Assembly (NCBI GenBank): GCA_029777755.1
Contig: JAKORQ010000399.1
Span: forward strand, 1-5,438
Direction: 5' to 3'
Length of the DNA: 5,438 nucleotides
DNA from: Planctomycetota bacterium
Lineage (GTDB): Bacteria > Planctomycetota > Phycisphaerae > Tepidisphaerales > Tepidisphaeraceae
The notes beneath the pieces are model-generated. The model was not told the origin of the DNA, did no database searches, and was given only the letters and a program-made list of their open reading frames with translations. Both the position numbers and the translations under genes were made by a program. Below, in pieces: positions 1-5,438 of this stretch (position 1 is the first letter of the stretch; each line of letters starts with the position of its first letter).

Positions 1-833
1 AGGTGCGCGAACTGGGATGCCGCTCCATGCACATCGGCGGCGGTGAGCCGCTGCTGCATCCTGACCGGCTCGTCGAAGTGCTGAAGTGCGCCGCCCGGGA
101 GGGCATCGCCATCGACTACATTGAGACAAACTGCTCCTGGCACAAGGATGACGCCCGCACGCGGCAGACGCTGAAGATGCTGATCGACCACGGCGCCGAC
201 ACGCTGATGGTGTCTGTCGATCCCTTCCACAATGAGTACATCCCGTTTGCCAGGGTACGCGCGGTCATCGAGGCCGCCCAGCGGGTAGGGATGCGGCTGT
301 TCGCGTGGAAGATGGAATTCGCGCCGGACATCCTCCAGATGGATGAGAACAAGCGCCACTCGCTTGATGAGTACGGGCGACGGTTCGGACAGGAGTACAT
401 CGCCGACCTGCCGGGGCGCTATGGACTGACGATGAACGGGCGGGCGATCGACACGTTCGCGCCGATGTATGCCAGTAAGCCGGCCGACGAGATCCTGGCA
501 CGCTGCAGGCGTCCCTGCCAGGAGATGTGGCAGACGTCTCATTTCCACATCGACCTGTACGGAAACTACGTCTTCACCTCATGCGTTGGGATGGCGGTTT
601 CGTGCGAAGACCTGGGAGAAGACTTGGACCCGTCGAAATACCCGCACCTGCAGATGCTCAGCGACGGCGGCGTGCATCGCCTGTACGAGTACGCGAAAGA
701 GCATTTCGCCTTCACACCGCGCAACGCGTACGTCAACAAGTGCGATCTCTGCCAGCACCTGCGCAAGCACCTGGTAAGCTGCGGAGTGAACTCGGCCGAC
801 CTTCAGCCGGCGGAGTTTTACACCATCGCGTAG
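1..833 (+). CDS. Radical SAM protein, C-terminal part (5' truncated)
   Basis: This is a fragment of a radical SAM enzyme. The frame is open to the left edge and ends at TAG (831-833), leaving about 276 visible residues. The first GTG (position 3) is probably an internal Val, because the N-terminal CxxxCxxC motif that binds the SAM-cleaving 4Fe-4S cluster must lie upstream of the window. What is visible starts at the second core strand: HIGGGEPLLHP (residues 10-20) is the GGE motif that contacts the SAM amino group. Barrel-like segments follow (IDYIETN, LMVSVDP). The last third is cysteine-rich: C168, C172, C194, C201, C247, C250 and C260, with FHIDLYGNYVFTSC and NKCDLC segments. That pattern resembles a SPASM/Twitch-like domain holding an extra Fe-S cluster, as in peptide- or protein-modifying and some sugar-acting radical SAM enzymes. 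The family is clear from sequence. The substrate is unknown and no partner gene is visible. Confidence 0.88.
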   Translation, partial: VRELGCRSMHIGGGEPLLHPDRLVEVLKCAAREGIAIDYIETNCSWHKDDARTRQTLKMLIDHGADTLMVSVDPFHNEYIPFARVRAVIEAAQRVGMRLFAWKMEFAPDILQMDENKRHSLDEYGRRFGQEYIADLPGRYGLTMNGRAIDTFAPMYASKPADEILARCRRPCQEMWQTSHFHIDLYGNYVFTSCVGMAVSCEDLGEDLDPSKYPHLQMLSDGGVHRLYEYAKEHFAFTPRNAYVNKCDLCQHLRKHLVSCGVNSADLQPAEFYTIA

Positions 834-1111
834 GGCCGCTGGAGCTGCTCAACATAAAGTGGAACGGCTGTCCTGTAGGCTGCGGGAGTGCGAATCGGCA
901 GAAGTCTGCCCGAGTAGCTTACACATTGGCCAACATCGAGAGGTCAAAGGTTAAGCAGATACTCGTCGCTTTGTGGACAAACGGGAAGTTGACGTGCGTT
1001 TTCCGGTTTCCCTGGCTCTGATGTCGCATGTTCGTCGAGGATTACCTAACCTCCCGCGGGCGGGGACCAGCCGCTCCACTACAGGTGGCACCGCTCCAGG
1101 CGGCGAAGCCG
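834..1111. other. Convergent intergenic region, no gene seen
   Basis: These 278 bases lie between two genes that converge, so transcription terminators for both are expected here. Apparent reading frames in it are run-ons from shadows of the neighbours. I see no tRNA-like T-loop, no promoter leading to a gene and no classical GC hairpin followed by a T-run. Small structures present are a GGCAGA/TCTGCC inverted repeat at 897-910, a pair of 9-base inverted arms at 979-987 and 1001-1009, the palindrome CCCGCGGG at 1053-1060, and a direct repeat CCGCTCCA at 1071-1078 and 1091-1098. Confidence 0.6.
979..1009. terminator. Possible bidirectional terminator hairpin
   Basis: The arms AAACGGGAA (979-987) and TTCCGGTTT (1001-1009) pair at eight of nine positions, with a central G/G mismatch and a 13-base loop. 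The right arm is preceded by TT and followed by a short pyrimidine stretch. The position between two converging genes fits a terminator for either strand. The stem is weak and there is no proper U-tract, so this is only a candidate. Confidence 0.2.
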
Positions 1112-2038
1112 TTAAGAGCCCCGCTTTCTCTTGGCGTGAGCGACCGTTGGATAGAACTCGCCGTCGTACTCCACCTCTTCCTGCGGCCGCTCCTCGACCT
1201 TCGGCGCCTCGAGAGGCGCGGCATTCAGTTGTCTGACCTGCGTCTGCTGCTCGCGCTGTTCGCCCTCGCCACCGGCGGAACGGTCTGAGCCCTTGGCGAA
1301 GTCGGAAAGCTCCGCCTCCATGGCCGCGATGCGCTCCAGGTCTTCCTGGCTGAGCGCCATGGATGCCGGCTTGCGCTCGGTGTCTTCTGGGCTGGAACTG
1401 GCGCTGGTCGACTTCTCCCTGGCAAACAGTTGGGAGAACAGCGAGGGCTTCTTTTCCTTTTCCTCAGTCGGGCGGCCATAGCCGGCCGCCACCAGGCGAT
1501 TCTGCACGGTTGGCCAGATGACGCCCAGCACCAGCACCATTCCGCCAATCCACATGGAATAGCTGTACTTTGGCTCTGCCCACCAGGCATACTTGAACTT
1601 GATCCAGTCGCGACTTTCAGAAACCTGATTGAGGAAATCGCGGATGGTGAAGTTGGCCGTCTCGGCAGCCCGGCCTCGCGGGCGGTAGGGATCGCCTACC
1701 AGCGTTATCGCAGGCTTGTAGTACCATCCCCCCTGATCGGGAGCGGGAGTTAGAATCCCGTAGCGTACAATGCATCGCTTCGGCACATACTCGCCCTGCT
1801 CTCCCTGCATGGTAAATCCCGCCTCCACCGGAGGATAGACGACGATATTTGCCACGTAGGGATAGACGGTGCCATCGGCGGCCTTGACCGGCTGTCGAAA
1901 CAGAAGGTTCTCAAACTGCACCTGGGCCTGCGTCTGGGTTACAGACCGGTTCCAGAACCCCTGGGCCCACGCAAGGGCCGCGCCGAGGAGAATGGCGATC
2001 ACTATCCAGTGTCCACGTTTTAGGTCTTCCACTCTCAT
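1112..2038 (-). CDS. Unrecognised two-helix membrane protein with acidic low-complexity tail
   Basis: I do not recognise this family. The chosen ATG (2036-2038) gives 308 residues. It is preceded by a weak purine-rich AGAGAAA about 6 bases upstream. A GTG six codons earlier (2056) is possible but has no visible ribosome site. After a short charged start (MRVEDLKRG) comes a hydrophobic helix at about 11-27 (WIVIAILLGAALAWAQGF). A polar, aromatic-rich stretch of roughly 130 residues follows, probably extracytoplasmic, with many Tyr/Trp/Pro and TVYPYVANIVVYPP- and GGWYYKP-type segments. A second helix lies at about 162-180 (MWIGGMVLVLGVIWPTV). The tail of about 120 residues is rich in Glu, Ala, Ser and Lys, includes a likely short helix (QEDLERIAAMEAELSDF), and ends in a basic KRKRGS. 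Inferred topology has both ends in the cytoplasm. It stands alone on its strand and diverges from aat. It has no catalytic motif I can name, so a scaffold or envelope role is only a guess. Confidence 0.75.
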   Translation of the reverse strand: MRVEDLKRGHWIVIAILLGAALAWAQGFWNRSVTQTQAQVQFENLLFRQPVKAADGTVYPYVANIVVYPPVEAGFTMQGEQGEYVPKRCIVRYGILTPAPDQGGWYYKPAITLVGDPYRPRGRAAETANFTIRDFLNQVSESRDWIKFKYAWWAEPKYSYSMWIGGMVLVLGVIWPTVQNRLVAAGYGRPTEEKEKKPSLFSQLFAREKSTSASSSPEDTERKPASMALSQEDLERIAAMEAELSDFAKGSDRSAGGEGEQREQQTQVRQLNAAPLEAPKVEERPQEEVEYDGEFYPTVAHAKRKRGS

Positions 2039-2127
2039 GGCTATTTCTCTATACACGCGCCCACGCCAAAAGTTGCCGCCTCCCGGTACAATGTGGATCG
2101 CGTTGAGCTAGCGCTCGCTGCGTCAAT
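2039..2127. promoter_or_regulatory. Divergent promoter region between the membrane protein gene and aat
   Basis: The two genes point away from each other across 89 bases, so promoters for both should lie here or just inside the coding starts. On the plus strand TACAAT (2087-2092) is a good -10 candidate, 35 bases before the aat ATG, but there is no matching -35 box at 16-18 bases upstream. An imperfect 14-base palindrome, AGCTAGCGCTCGCT (2106-2119, two mismatched positions), sits between that box and the start codon and could be an operator or simply chance. No convincing promoter was found for the minus strand. Confidence 0.35.
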
Positions 2128-2721
2128 ATGCACAAGTCGAACTCGGTTAATCTCGATCCGGACACCCTGCTGAGAGCATACGTGCAAGGCGTGTTCCCCA
2201 TGGGGGATTCCGACGGGGTAATTCGCTGGTACACCGCCGATCCGAGAGGCATCATACCCCTGGATCGTTTCCACGTTCCCCGCACGCTGCGCCAAACCGT
2301 CCGTCAGCGCCGTTTCGAGATTCGCATCAACACCGCTTTCGAGCAGGTCATGCGTAAATGCATGGAGGTTCGGCCGGTCTCATGGATTAACCAGGAGCTG
2401 ATAGAAGCTTACCTGAGGCTGTACGAACTTGGCTATGCCCATAGTGTGGAAAGCTGGCGCAACGGCGAATTGGTCGGCGGACTGTACGGGGTATCCCTGG
2501 GAGGGGCATTCTTCGGCGAGAGCATGTTCCACACCGCCACCGACGCCAGCAAGGTGGCACTGGTCCACCTGGTGGAGCGCCTGCGCGAGCGCGGCTACGA
2601 ACTGCTCGACACCCAGGCCTCAACCGAACACCTTCAGCGCTTCGGCTGCATCGAGATCCCGTTCAGTGAGTACATGATGCTTCTCCGCAAGGCAATCACG
2701 AGGAAGTGTCAGTTTGAGTAG
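2128..2721 (+). CDS. aat: Leucyl/phenylalanyl-tRNA--protein transferase
   Basis: Aat moves Leu or Phe from charged tRNA onto the N-terminus of proteins beginning with Lys or Arg, creating an N-degron recognised by ClpS and degraded by ClpAP in the cytoplasm. Family signatures run the whole length: AYVQGVFPM (17-25), WYTADPRGIIPL (34-45), SWINQELIEAY (85-95), GYAHSVESW (102-110), GGLYGVSLGGAFFGESMF (117-134), ASKVAL (140-145) and LLDTQ (159-163). E131, D161 and Q163 align with the catalytic Glu, Asp and Gln described for E. coli Aat (E156, D186, Q188). At 197 residues it is shorter than the E. coli enzyme (about 234), mostly at the N-terminus, but no core motif is missing. ATG 2128 is the only usable start: an in-frame TGA lies at 2104-2106 with no other start codon between. 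No Shine-Dalgarno is visible. The usual clpS, clpA or ate neighbours are not in the window. Confidence 0.96.
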   Translation: MHKSNSVNLDPDTLLRAYVQGVFPMGDSDGVIRWYTADPRGIIPLDRFHVPRTLRQTVRQRRFEIRINTAFEQVMRKCMEVRPVSWINQELIEAYLRLYELGYAHSVESWRNGELVGGLYGVSLGGAFFGESMFHTATDASKVALVHLVERLRERGYELLDTQASTEHLQRFGCIEIPFSEYMMLLRKAITRKCQFE

Positions 2722-2952
2722 GAAGGAATGCACGAAGGCGCCAAGGCACAGAGGCACGAAGGAAGGATTGGGGGAAGCGACGAAGGAGAGCAGTTACGCC
2801 GGAACTGCGGGAGGCAAGGCGCTCCTCGACCAAGATTTCCTGCACGAACCAGGGAGTTCACAAGCCCCGTCGTCCATGTCGTTACGTCGTGGTGAAAAGG
2901 ATCGAAGCACGTGCCTCGGGATGCTGGCGAGATACTCACTTTCGCGAATGGC
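2722..2952. other. Convergent intergenic region with repeat remnant
   Basis: These 231 bases lie between the ends of aat and recX. The first 65 bases are strongly purine-rich on the plus strand and contain a degenerate octamer repeat, annotated separately. The rest has no supported gene. A 76-residue minus-strand frame (2709-2939) crosses it but reads as the complement of the repeat and has no protein-like character. Minor features are GCACGTGC at 2907-2914, within a longer imperfect palindrome (2904-2918), and three copies of GTCGT at 2869, 2878 and 2886. No clear terminator with a U-tract is seen for either flanking gene. Confidence 0.6.
2731..2766. repeat. Degenerate octamer tandem repeat (CACGAAGG type)
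   Basis: Four consecutive 8-base units lie in exact register: CACGAAGG (2731-2738), CGCCAAGG (2739-2746), CACAGAGG (2747-2754) and CACGAAGG (2755-2762), then a partial AAGG (2763-2766). A further AAGG precedes at 2723-2726, CGACGAAGG occurs at 2778-2786 and CACGAA at 2843-2848, which look like decayed outlying units. It begins 9 bases after the aat stop. From memory, similar arrays built on CACGAAGG and CACAGAGG recur between genes in several environmental phyla and are often mis-annotated as small proteins. The repeat is directly visible. Its origin and function are unknown. Confidence 0.8.
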
Positions 2953-3585
2953 TCAATCCTCGGGGCCGAAGACTTTCTGGATCAGCGGCGCGATCGTCTC
3001 GTAGTCAAAGCCGCGTCGCTGCAGCAGGCCAATCAGTCTGCGCTTGGCCGTAGTGGGATCCAGGCGCTCCAGCCGCGGCAGGTTCTTATCTATCAGCTTC
3101 CGCGCGTTGTCGCGTGCTTCCTCTGAGCTGAAGTGTTCCTCCACCGCATCGCGCGCCACATCCCCCTGCACGTCGGCCCGCATCAGGTCGGCCATGGCGC
3201 GACGCTGGCCGATCAGCTTTCGCTGGGCATGCATCAGCTTCTGCCGGGCAAACTCGCTGTCGTTGATGTAGTTGAGGTCTTCCAGCCTGGCGAGCGCCTT
3301 CTCGATCACCCCAACCGCGAACTGCGCCTTCAGCAGTTTCTGGCGCAACTCGCTGCGGCTGTGCATCCGGCGGGAGAGGTAAGACAGCGCCTTGTCGAAG
3401 CACTCCTGCTGCGCCTGTTCCTGCATGAGCGCTTCGATCATCCCCTCCGAGAGCTCCATGCCCGGCTGGATGCCGGAACGCTCGGCGACCTTCTTGCTCA
3501 AGGCAAAGGCGAACTTGCCATCGAGGAACACATTCACACGGCTGGCGCGCCGCTGCTGAACCTTGATGGCCGTGATCTTCGCCAT
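2953..3585 (-). CDS. recX: Regulatory protein RecX
   Basis: RecX binds RecA filaments and limits RecA recombinase, coprotease and SOS activity in the cytoplasm. The 210 residues begin at ATG (3583-3585). The N-terminal part (about 1-52) has the form ITAIKVQQRR...RVNVFLDGKFAFALS. This is the small beta extension found in RecX of Gram-positive and several other phyla and absent from the shorter E. coli protein (about 166 residues). Three-helix repeats follow: ALSYLSRRMHSRSELRQKL (66-84), LEDLNYINDSEFAR (101-114), GQRRAMADLMRADV (126-139), and a last repeat ending RLIGLLQRRGFDYETI (183-198). It is the last gene of the minus-strand run, 12 bases after the esterase gene. Its ribosome site is weak (CCAGG), so translation may depend on the upstream gene. 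recA, the common neighbour in other genomes, is not in the window. Confidence 0.95.
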   Translation of the reverse strand: MAKITAIKVQQRRASRVNVFLDGKFAFALSKKVAERSGIQPGMELSEGMIEALMQEQAQQECFDKALSYLSRRMHSRSELRQKLLKAQFAVGVIEKALARLEDLNYINDSEFARQKLMHAQRKLIGQRRAMADLMRADVQGDVARDAVEEHFSSEEARDNARKLIDKNLPRLERLDPTTAKRRLIGLLQRRGFDYETIAPLIQKVFGPED

Positions 3586-3597
3586 TTCGCGCCTGGA

Positions 3598-4443
3598 CTA
3601 TCCCTTGAGCATCCCTAGGTTATCCAACCACCTTTGCATAAGCGTCGGCCACTGCGCCTCGCTGCTGCCGGGCTGGCCCAGCCCAAAGCCATGCCCGCCT
3701 GTGGGGAACAGGTGCAATTCCGCCTTCACGTTGTTGCGCGTACAGGCAAGGAAAAAGTCGATGCTGTTGCGCGGATCGACGCCCTTGTCATCCTGGCTGT
3801 GGAACAGGAACGTCGGGCAGGTTTCGCTGGTCACCTGTAGTTCGCTGGAGAGATATGTTCTCATCTCCTCCGCGGCATTTGGCCCGATCAGTTGCGCACG
3901 TGAGCCGGCGTGGCAGTACGGCTGGGTGAAGGTAATGACCGGATAGCAGAGCACGGCAAAGTCCGGCCGACAGCTCTGCCGATCGATCTCGTCGCCATGT
4001 GGCCGGCCTGAGTCAAAGTGAGTGGCGGCGGTGGATGCCAGATGCCCGCCGGCCGAGAAACCGAGGATGCCGACGCGATCCGGCTTCACGCCCCACTTGT
4101 CGGCATTGGCCCGCACCATGCGGATGGCGCGCTGGGCATCATTCAACGGCATGGGGTGGGGATAGTCCGGCGGCAGGCGATACTTCAGGATGAATGCCGC
4201 CACTCCCATGCTGTTGAGCATCTCGGCGATCTCCCTGCCCTCGTGTTTGGCAGCCAGGAGCCAGTAGCCGCCGCCGGGGCACACGACAATGCCGCAGCCG
4301 GCCGGCTTCTCCGGCAGATAGACGGTCAGCGTGGGATAGTGAACATAGCGGATGCGCCCGCCCTCATCCACCACTTCCTTTTTGTCGTCCGGGATGACCT
4401 GGGGGTACTCCTGCGGATACAGCGGTACTACTGTCTTGTTCAC
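3598..4443 (-). CDS. Alpha/beta-hydrolase esterase (BD-FAE / acetylesterase-like)
   Basis: This is a serine hydrolase of the alpha/beta fold, close to the Abhydrolase_3/BD-FAE esterases that often remove acetyl or feruloyl groups from carbohydrates. The frame can be read from 4482, but the better start is GTG at 4441-4443. It overlaps the gmhA stop as GTGA and has AAGGA (4452-4456) 8 bases upstream, giving 281 residues. In that numbering CPGGGYW (55-61) forms the oxyanion hole, GFSAGGHLAS (128-137) holds the nucleophile Ser130, HSQDDKGVDP (215-224) holds the acid (D218 or D219, the second more likely), and GGHGFG (249-254) holds His251. All three catalytic residues are present. I see no signal peptide, so the enzyme is probably cytoplasmic. 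That fits small acylated sugars or metabolites better than cell-wall polymers. The link to the neighbouring sugar isomerase is suggestive only. Confidence 0.9.
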   Translation of the reverse strand: MNKTVVPLYPQEYPQVIPDDKKEVVDEGGRIRYVHYPTLTVYLPEKPAGCGIVVCPGGGYWLLAAKHEGREIAEMLNSMGVAAFILKYRLPPDYPHPMPLNDAQRAIRMVRANADKWGVKPDRVGILGFSAGGHLASTAATHFDSGRPHGDEIDRQSCRPDFAVLCYPVITFTQPYCHAGSRAQLIGPNAAEEMRTYLSSELQVTSETCPTFLFHSQDDKGVDPRNSIDFFLACTRNNVKAELHLFPTGGHGFGLGQPGSSEAQWPTLMQRWLDNLGMLKG

Positions 4444-5018
4444 TTCAGCTTTCCTTCCACGAGCAGTTGATGATCCACCCACTGGCAGATGGCGTGGTAG
4501 ATCATCTTGTGAACTTCCTGGATATGGTGCGTGATGCTCGAGGGCACAATCAGCTCAATGTCGCACATCCCCTTGAGCTGCCCGCCATCCTTTCCCAGCA
4601 TGGCGACGGTCTTGACGCCCAGCGACCTGGCCACGTTGGCGGCATTGACGAGATTTACGCTGTTGCCGCTGGTGCTCATCAGCACCAGTATGTCGCCGGC
4701 CTTGCCGAGGCCCTCAACCTGGCGTGAGAAAACCTGATCGAAGCCAAAGTCGTTGGCCGCACACGTGATAACCGTGGGGTCGCACAGGCTGACGGCCGCC
4801 AGCGCTCGACGATCCTTGTGGAAGCGGACGATCAGTTCCTCGGCAAAGTGCATGGCATCGGCGGCCGAGCCTCCATTGCCGGCGAACATCGCCTTGCCGC
4901 CGTTTTCCCAGCACGTCAGCAGCGCGCCCGCGAAAGCATCAATCTGCGGCGCCATCGCACCCAGGCGCGGCAGCAGCTCGGCCATCTCCTCCACATTCCG
5001 TTTCCAGATTTCGCGCAA
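4440..5018 (-). CDS. gmhA: D-sedoheptulose-7-phosphate isomerase (GmhA-like SIS protein)
   Basis: GmhA turns sedoheptulose 7-phosphate into D-glycero-D-manno-heptose 7-phosphate, the first step to the ADP- or GDP-heptose used in LPS core, S-layer or glycan synthesis. The 192-residue length matches the E. coli enzyme. Visible motifs are GNGGSAADAMHFAEEL (47-62), NDFGFDQVFSRQVE (89-102), STSGNS (115-120, phosphate-binding SIS loop), GKDGG (142-146) and HHIQEVH (164-170). H57, E61, Q167 and H175 fall where the zinc ligands of bacterial GmhA lie, which favours the isomerase over the related non-enzymatic DiaA. The start is TTG (5016-5018). It is supported by AAGGG (5027-5031), 8 bases upstream and overlapping the stop of the previous gene, and by N-terminal length. 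An in-frame TGA at 5031-5033 rules out a longer protein. Other heptose genes (hldE, gmhB) are not in the window. Confidence 0.92.
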   Translation of the reverse strand: MREIWKRNVEEMAELLPRLGAMAPQIDAFAGALLTCWENGGKAMFAGNGGSAADAMHFAEELIVRFHKDRRALAAVSLCDPTVITCAANDFGFDQVFSRQVEGLGKAGDILVLMSTSGNSVNLVNAANVARSLGVKTVAMLGKDGGQLKGMCDIELIVPSSITHHIQEVHKMIYHAICQWVDHQLLVEGKLK

Positions 5019-5030
5019 GCCTCTAACCCT

Positions 5031-5438
5031 TCACTTCCTGACATCGGTGATCTTCTTCTCGCTGCTGTACAGATCCACGTAGAAGTAAAGCAGCTCCTTG
5101 TCGCCGATTTGCTTGGAGCTGTGGAAGCGGAAATGGAACTTCTCGAACAGAGGCATCGCCATTTCCTTGTCCATCACCGTGTCGAGGGTCACTTTAACAT
5201 CTCCGCGCTGCTGGCAGAAGCGCAGAGCGGTCTCCAGCAGTGCCGTGCCGATACCCTTGCGACGATGCTCCTCGGCCACGCGCAGCCGGCGAATCTCACC
5301 AACGCCCTGCTCATGGTGCTGCACGCCCAGCATGCCGATGACTTCGTCCTGCGGCGTCACCGCAACCCAGAAGTGGTTTTGCGGTTTGCGCATGTAGACT
5401 TCATCGATGTGGTCGATGTCCCAGCCGGTGTCGTTGGG
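5031..5438 (-). CDS. GNAT-family N-acetyltransferase (5' truncated)
   Basis: This is a GNAT acyltransferase, which moves an acetyl group from acetyl-CoA to an amine or similar acceptor. The frame stays open past the Met at 5391-5393 to the window edge, adding PNDTGWDIDHIDEVY, so the N-terminus lies outside. About 135 residues are visible. The core strands are FWVAVTPQDEVIGMLGVQ (23-40), then GEIRRLRVAEEHRRKGIGTALLE with the CoA-pyrophosphate loop RRKGIG (59-64) after strand beta-4. Next come KVTLDTV (82-88) and the closing helix-strand PLFEKFHFRFHS (96-107). The tail ends LYFYVDLYSSEKKITDVRK. It is the first visible gene of the minus-strand run, with gmhA following after 12 bases. The substrate cannot be assigned. 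Only the fold and CoA site are secure. Confidence 0.9.
   Translation of the reverse strand, partial: PNDTGWDIDHIDEVYMRKPQNHFWVAVTPQDEVIGMLGVQHHEQGVGEIRRLRVAEEHRRKGIGTALLETALRFCQQRGDVKVTLDTVMDKEMAMPLFEKFHFRFHSSKQIGDKELLYFYVDLYSSEKKITDVRK

Larger units (their letters stand above)
2953..5438 (-). other. Probable four-gene operon: GNAT, gmhA, esterase, recX
   Basis: All four genes lie on the minus strand with spacers of 12 bases (GNAT to gmhA), a 4-base GTGA overlap (gmhA to esterase) and 12 bases (esterase to recX). None of these gaps can hold an independent promoter with ordinary spacing, although one inside coding sequence is possible. The shared promoter must lie beyond the right edge of the window. 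Overlapping stop, ribosome-site and start signals suggest coupled translation. Confidence 0.8.

Noticed and set aside
527..1021. Plus-strand frame of 164 residues overlapping the radical SAM gene
   Set aside because: It is an Arg- and Pro-rich out-of-frame shadow in GC-rich DNA that runs into the intergenic region.
2869..2890. Three GTCGT copies spaced 9 and 8 bases apart
   Set aside because: The units are only 5 bases with uneven spacing and no palindromic structure. This is weak evidence for a binding-site array.
2904..2918. GCACGTGC palindrome as a terminator for recX or a regulator site
   Set aside because: It has no loop and no T-run, and lies beyond the gene ends without a promoter nearby. 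A short palindrome like this is expected by chance in GC-rich DNA.
2709..2939. Minus-strand frame of 76 residues in the aat-recX gap
   Set aside because: It is the complement of the octamer repeat plus flanking DNA, rich in Pro/Ser/Cys, overlaps the aat 3' end and has no supported ribosome site or family. This kind of repeat commonly produces spurious small proteins.
2714..3004. Plus-strand frame of 96 residues beginning at the aat 3' end
   Set aside because: Its start reads through the octamer repeat (APRHRGTKE-type peptide) and its end overlaps recX antisense. It has no protein-like pattern.
3133..3618. Plus-strand frame of 161 residues opposite recX
   Set aside because: It is an antisense shadow. 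The minus-strand frame has clear RecX motifs throughout.
4018..4470. Plus-strand frame of 150 residues opposite the esterase gene
   Set aside because: It is an antisense shadow rich in His, Ala and Arg. The minus strand carries a full catalytic triad.
1..5438. CRISPR array, tRNA/rRNA gene, insertion sequence or att site
   Set aside because: No spaced identical repeats, tRNA T-loop/acceptor pairing, transposase motif or terminal inverted repeats were seen on either strand by eye.

Overview
The window is about 5.4 kb of GC-rich, densely coded bacterial DNA with seven supported protein genes. Two are cut by the window edges. No RNA gene, insertion sequence or CRISPR array was seen. The gene mix suggests a GC-rich, probably Gram-negative bacterium outside the Proteobacteria: Aat and a GmhA-type isomerase occur together with a RecX that has the long N-terminal extension typical of non-proteobacterial RecX. 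An AAGG-cored octamer repeat of a kind I associate with environmental phyla such as Planctomycetota, Verrucomicrobiota or Armatimonadota also points this way. This placement is an inference and is not secure.

Layout. Positions 1-833 (+) hold the C-terminal part of a radical SAM protein with a cysteine-rich tail. A convergent non-coding gap (834-1111) follows. Positions 1112-2038 (-) encode an unrecognised two-helix membrane protein. A short divergent intergenic region separates it from aat (2128-2721, +), the leucyl/phenylalanyl-tRNA-protein transferase of the N-degron pathway. A second convergent gap (2722-2952) carries the degenerate octamer repeat. The rest of the window (2953-5438) is a tight four-gene minus-strand run, read right to left: a GNAT acetyltransferase (5' end outside the window), a GmhA-like sedoheptulose-7-phosphate isomerase, an alpha/beta-hydrolase esterase, and recX. 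Its spacers are 12 bases, a 4-base overlap and 12 bases, so it is very probably one transcription unit.

How the genes relate. The gmhA-like gene suggests heptose (LPS, S-layer or glycan) precursor synthesis. The esterase and acetyltransferase could act on sugars or acylated compounds, but no substrate can be read from sequence. RecX at the 3' end is a RecA modulator with no obvious link to the upstream genes, so it is probably a passenger in the operon. I found no convincing new multi-gene system. The items most worth a second look are the octamer repeat, the cysteine-rich radical SAM tail and the unrecognised membrane protein.
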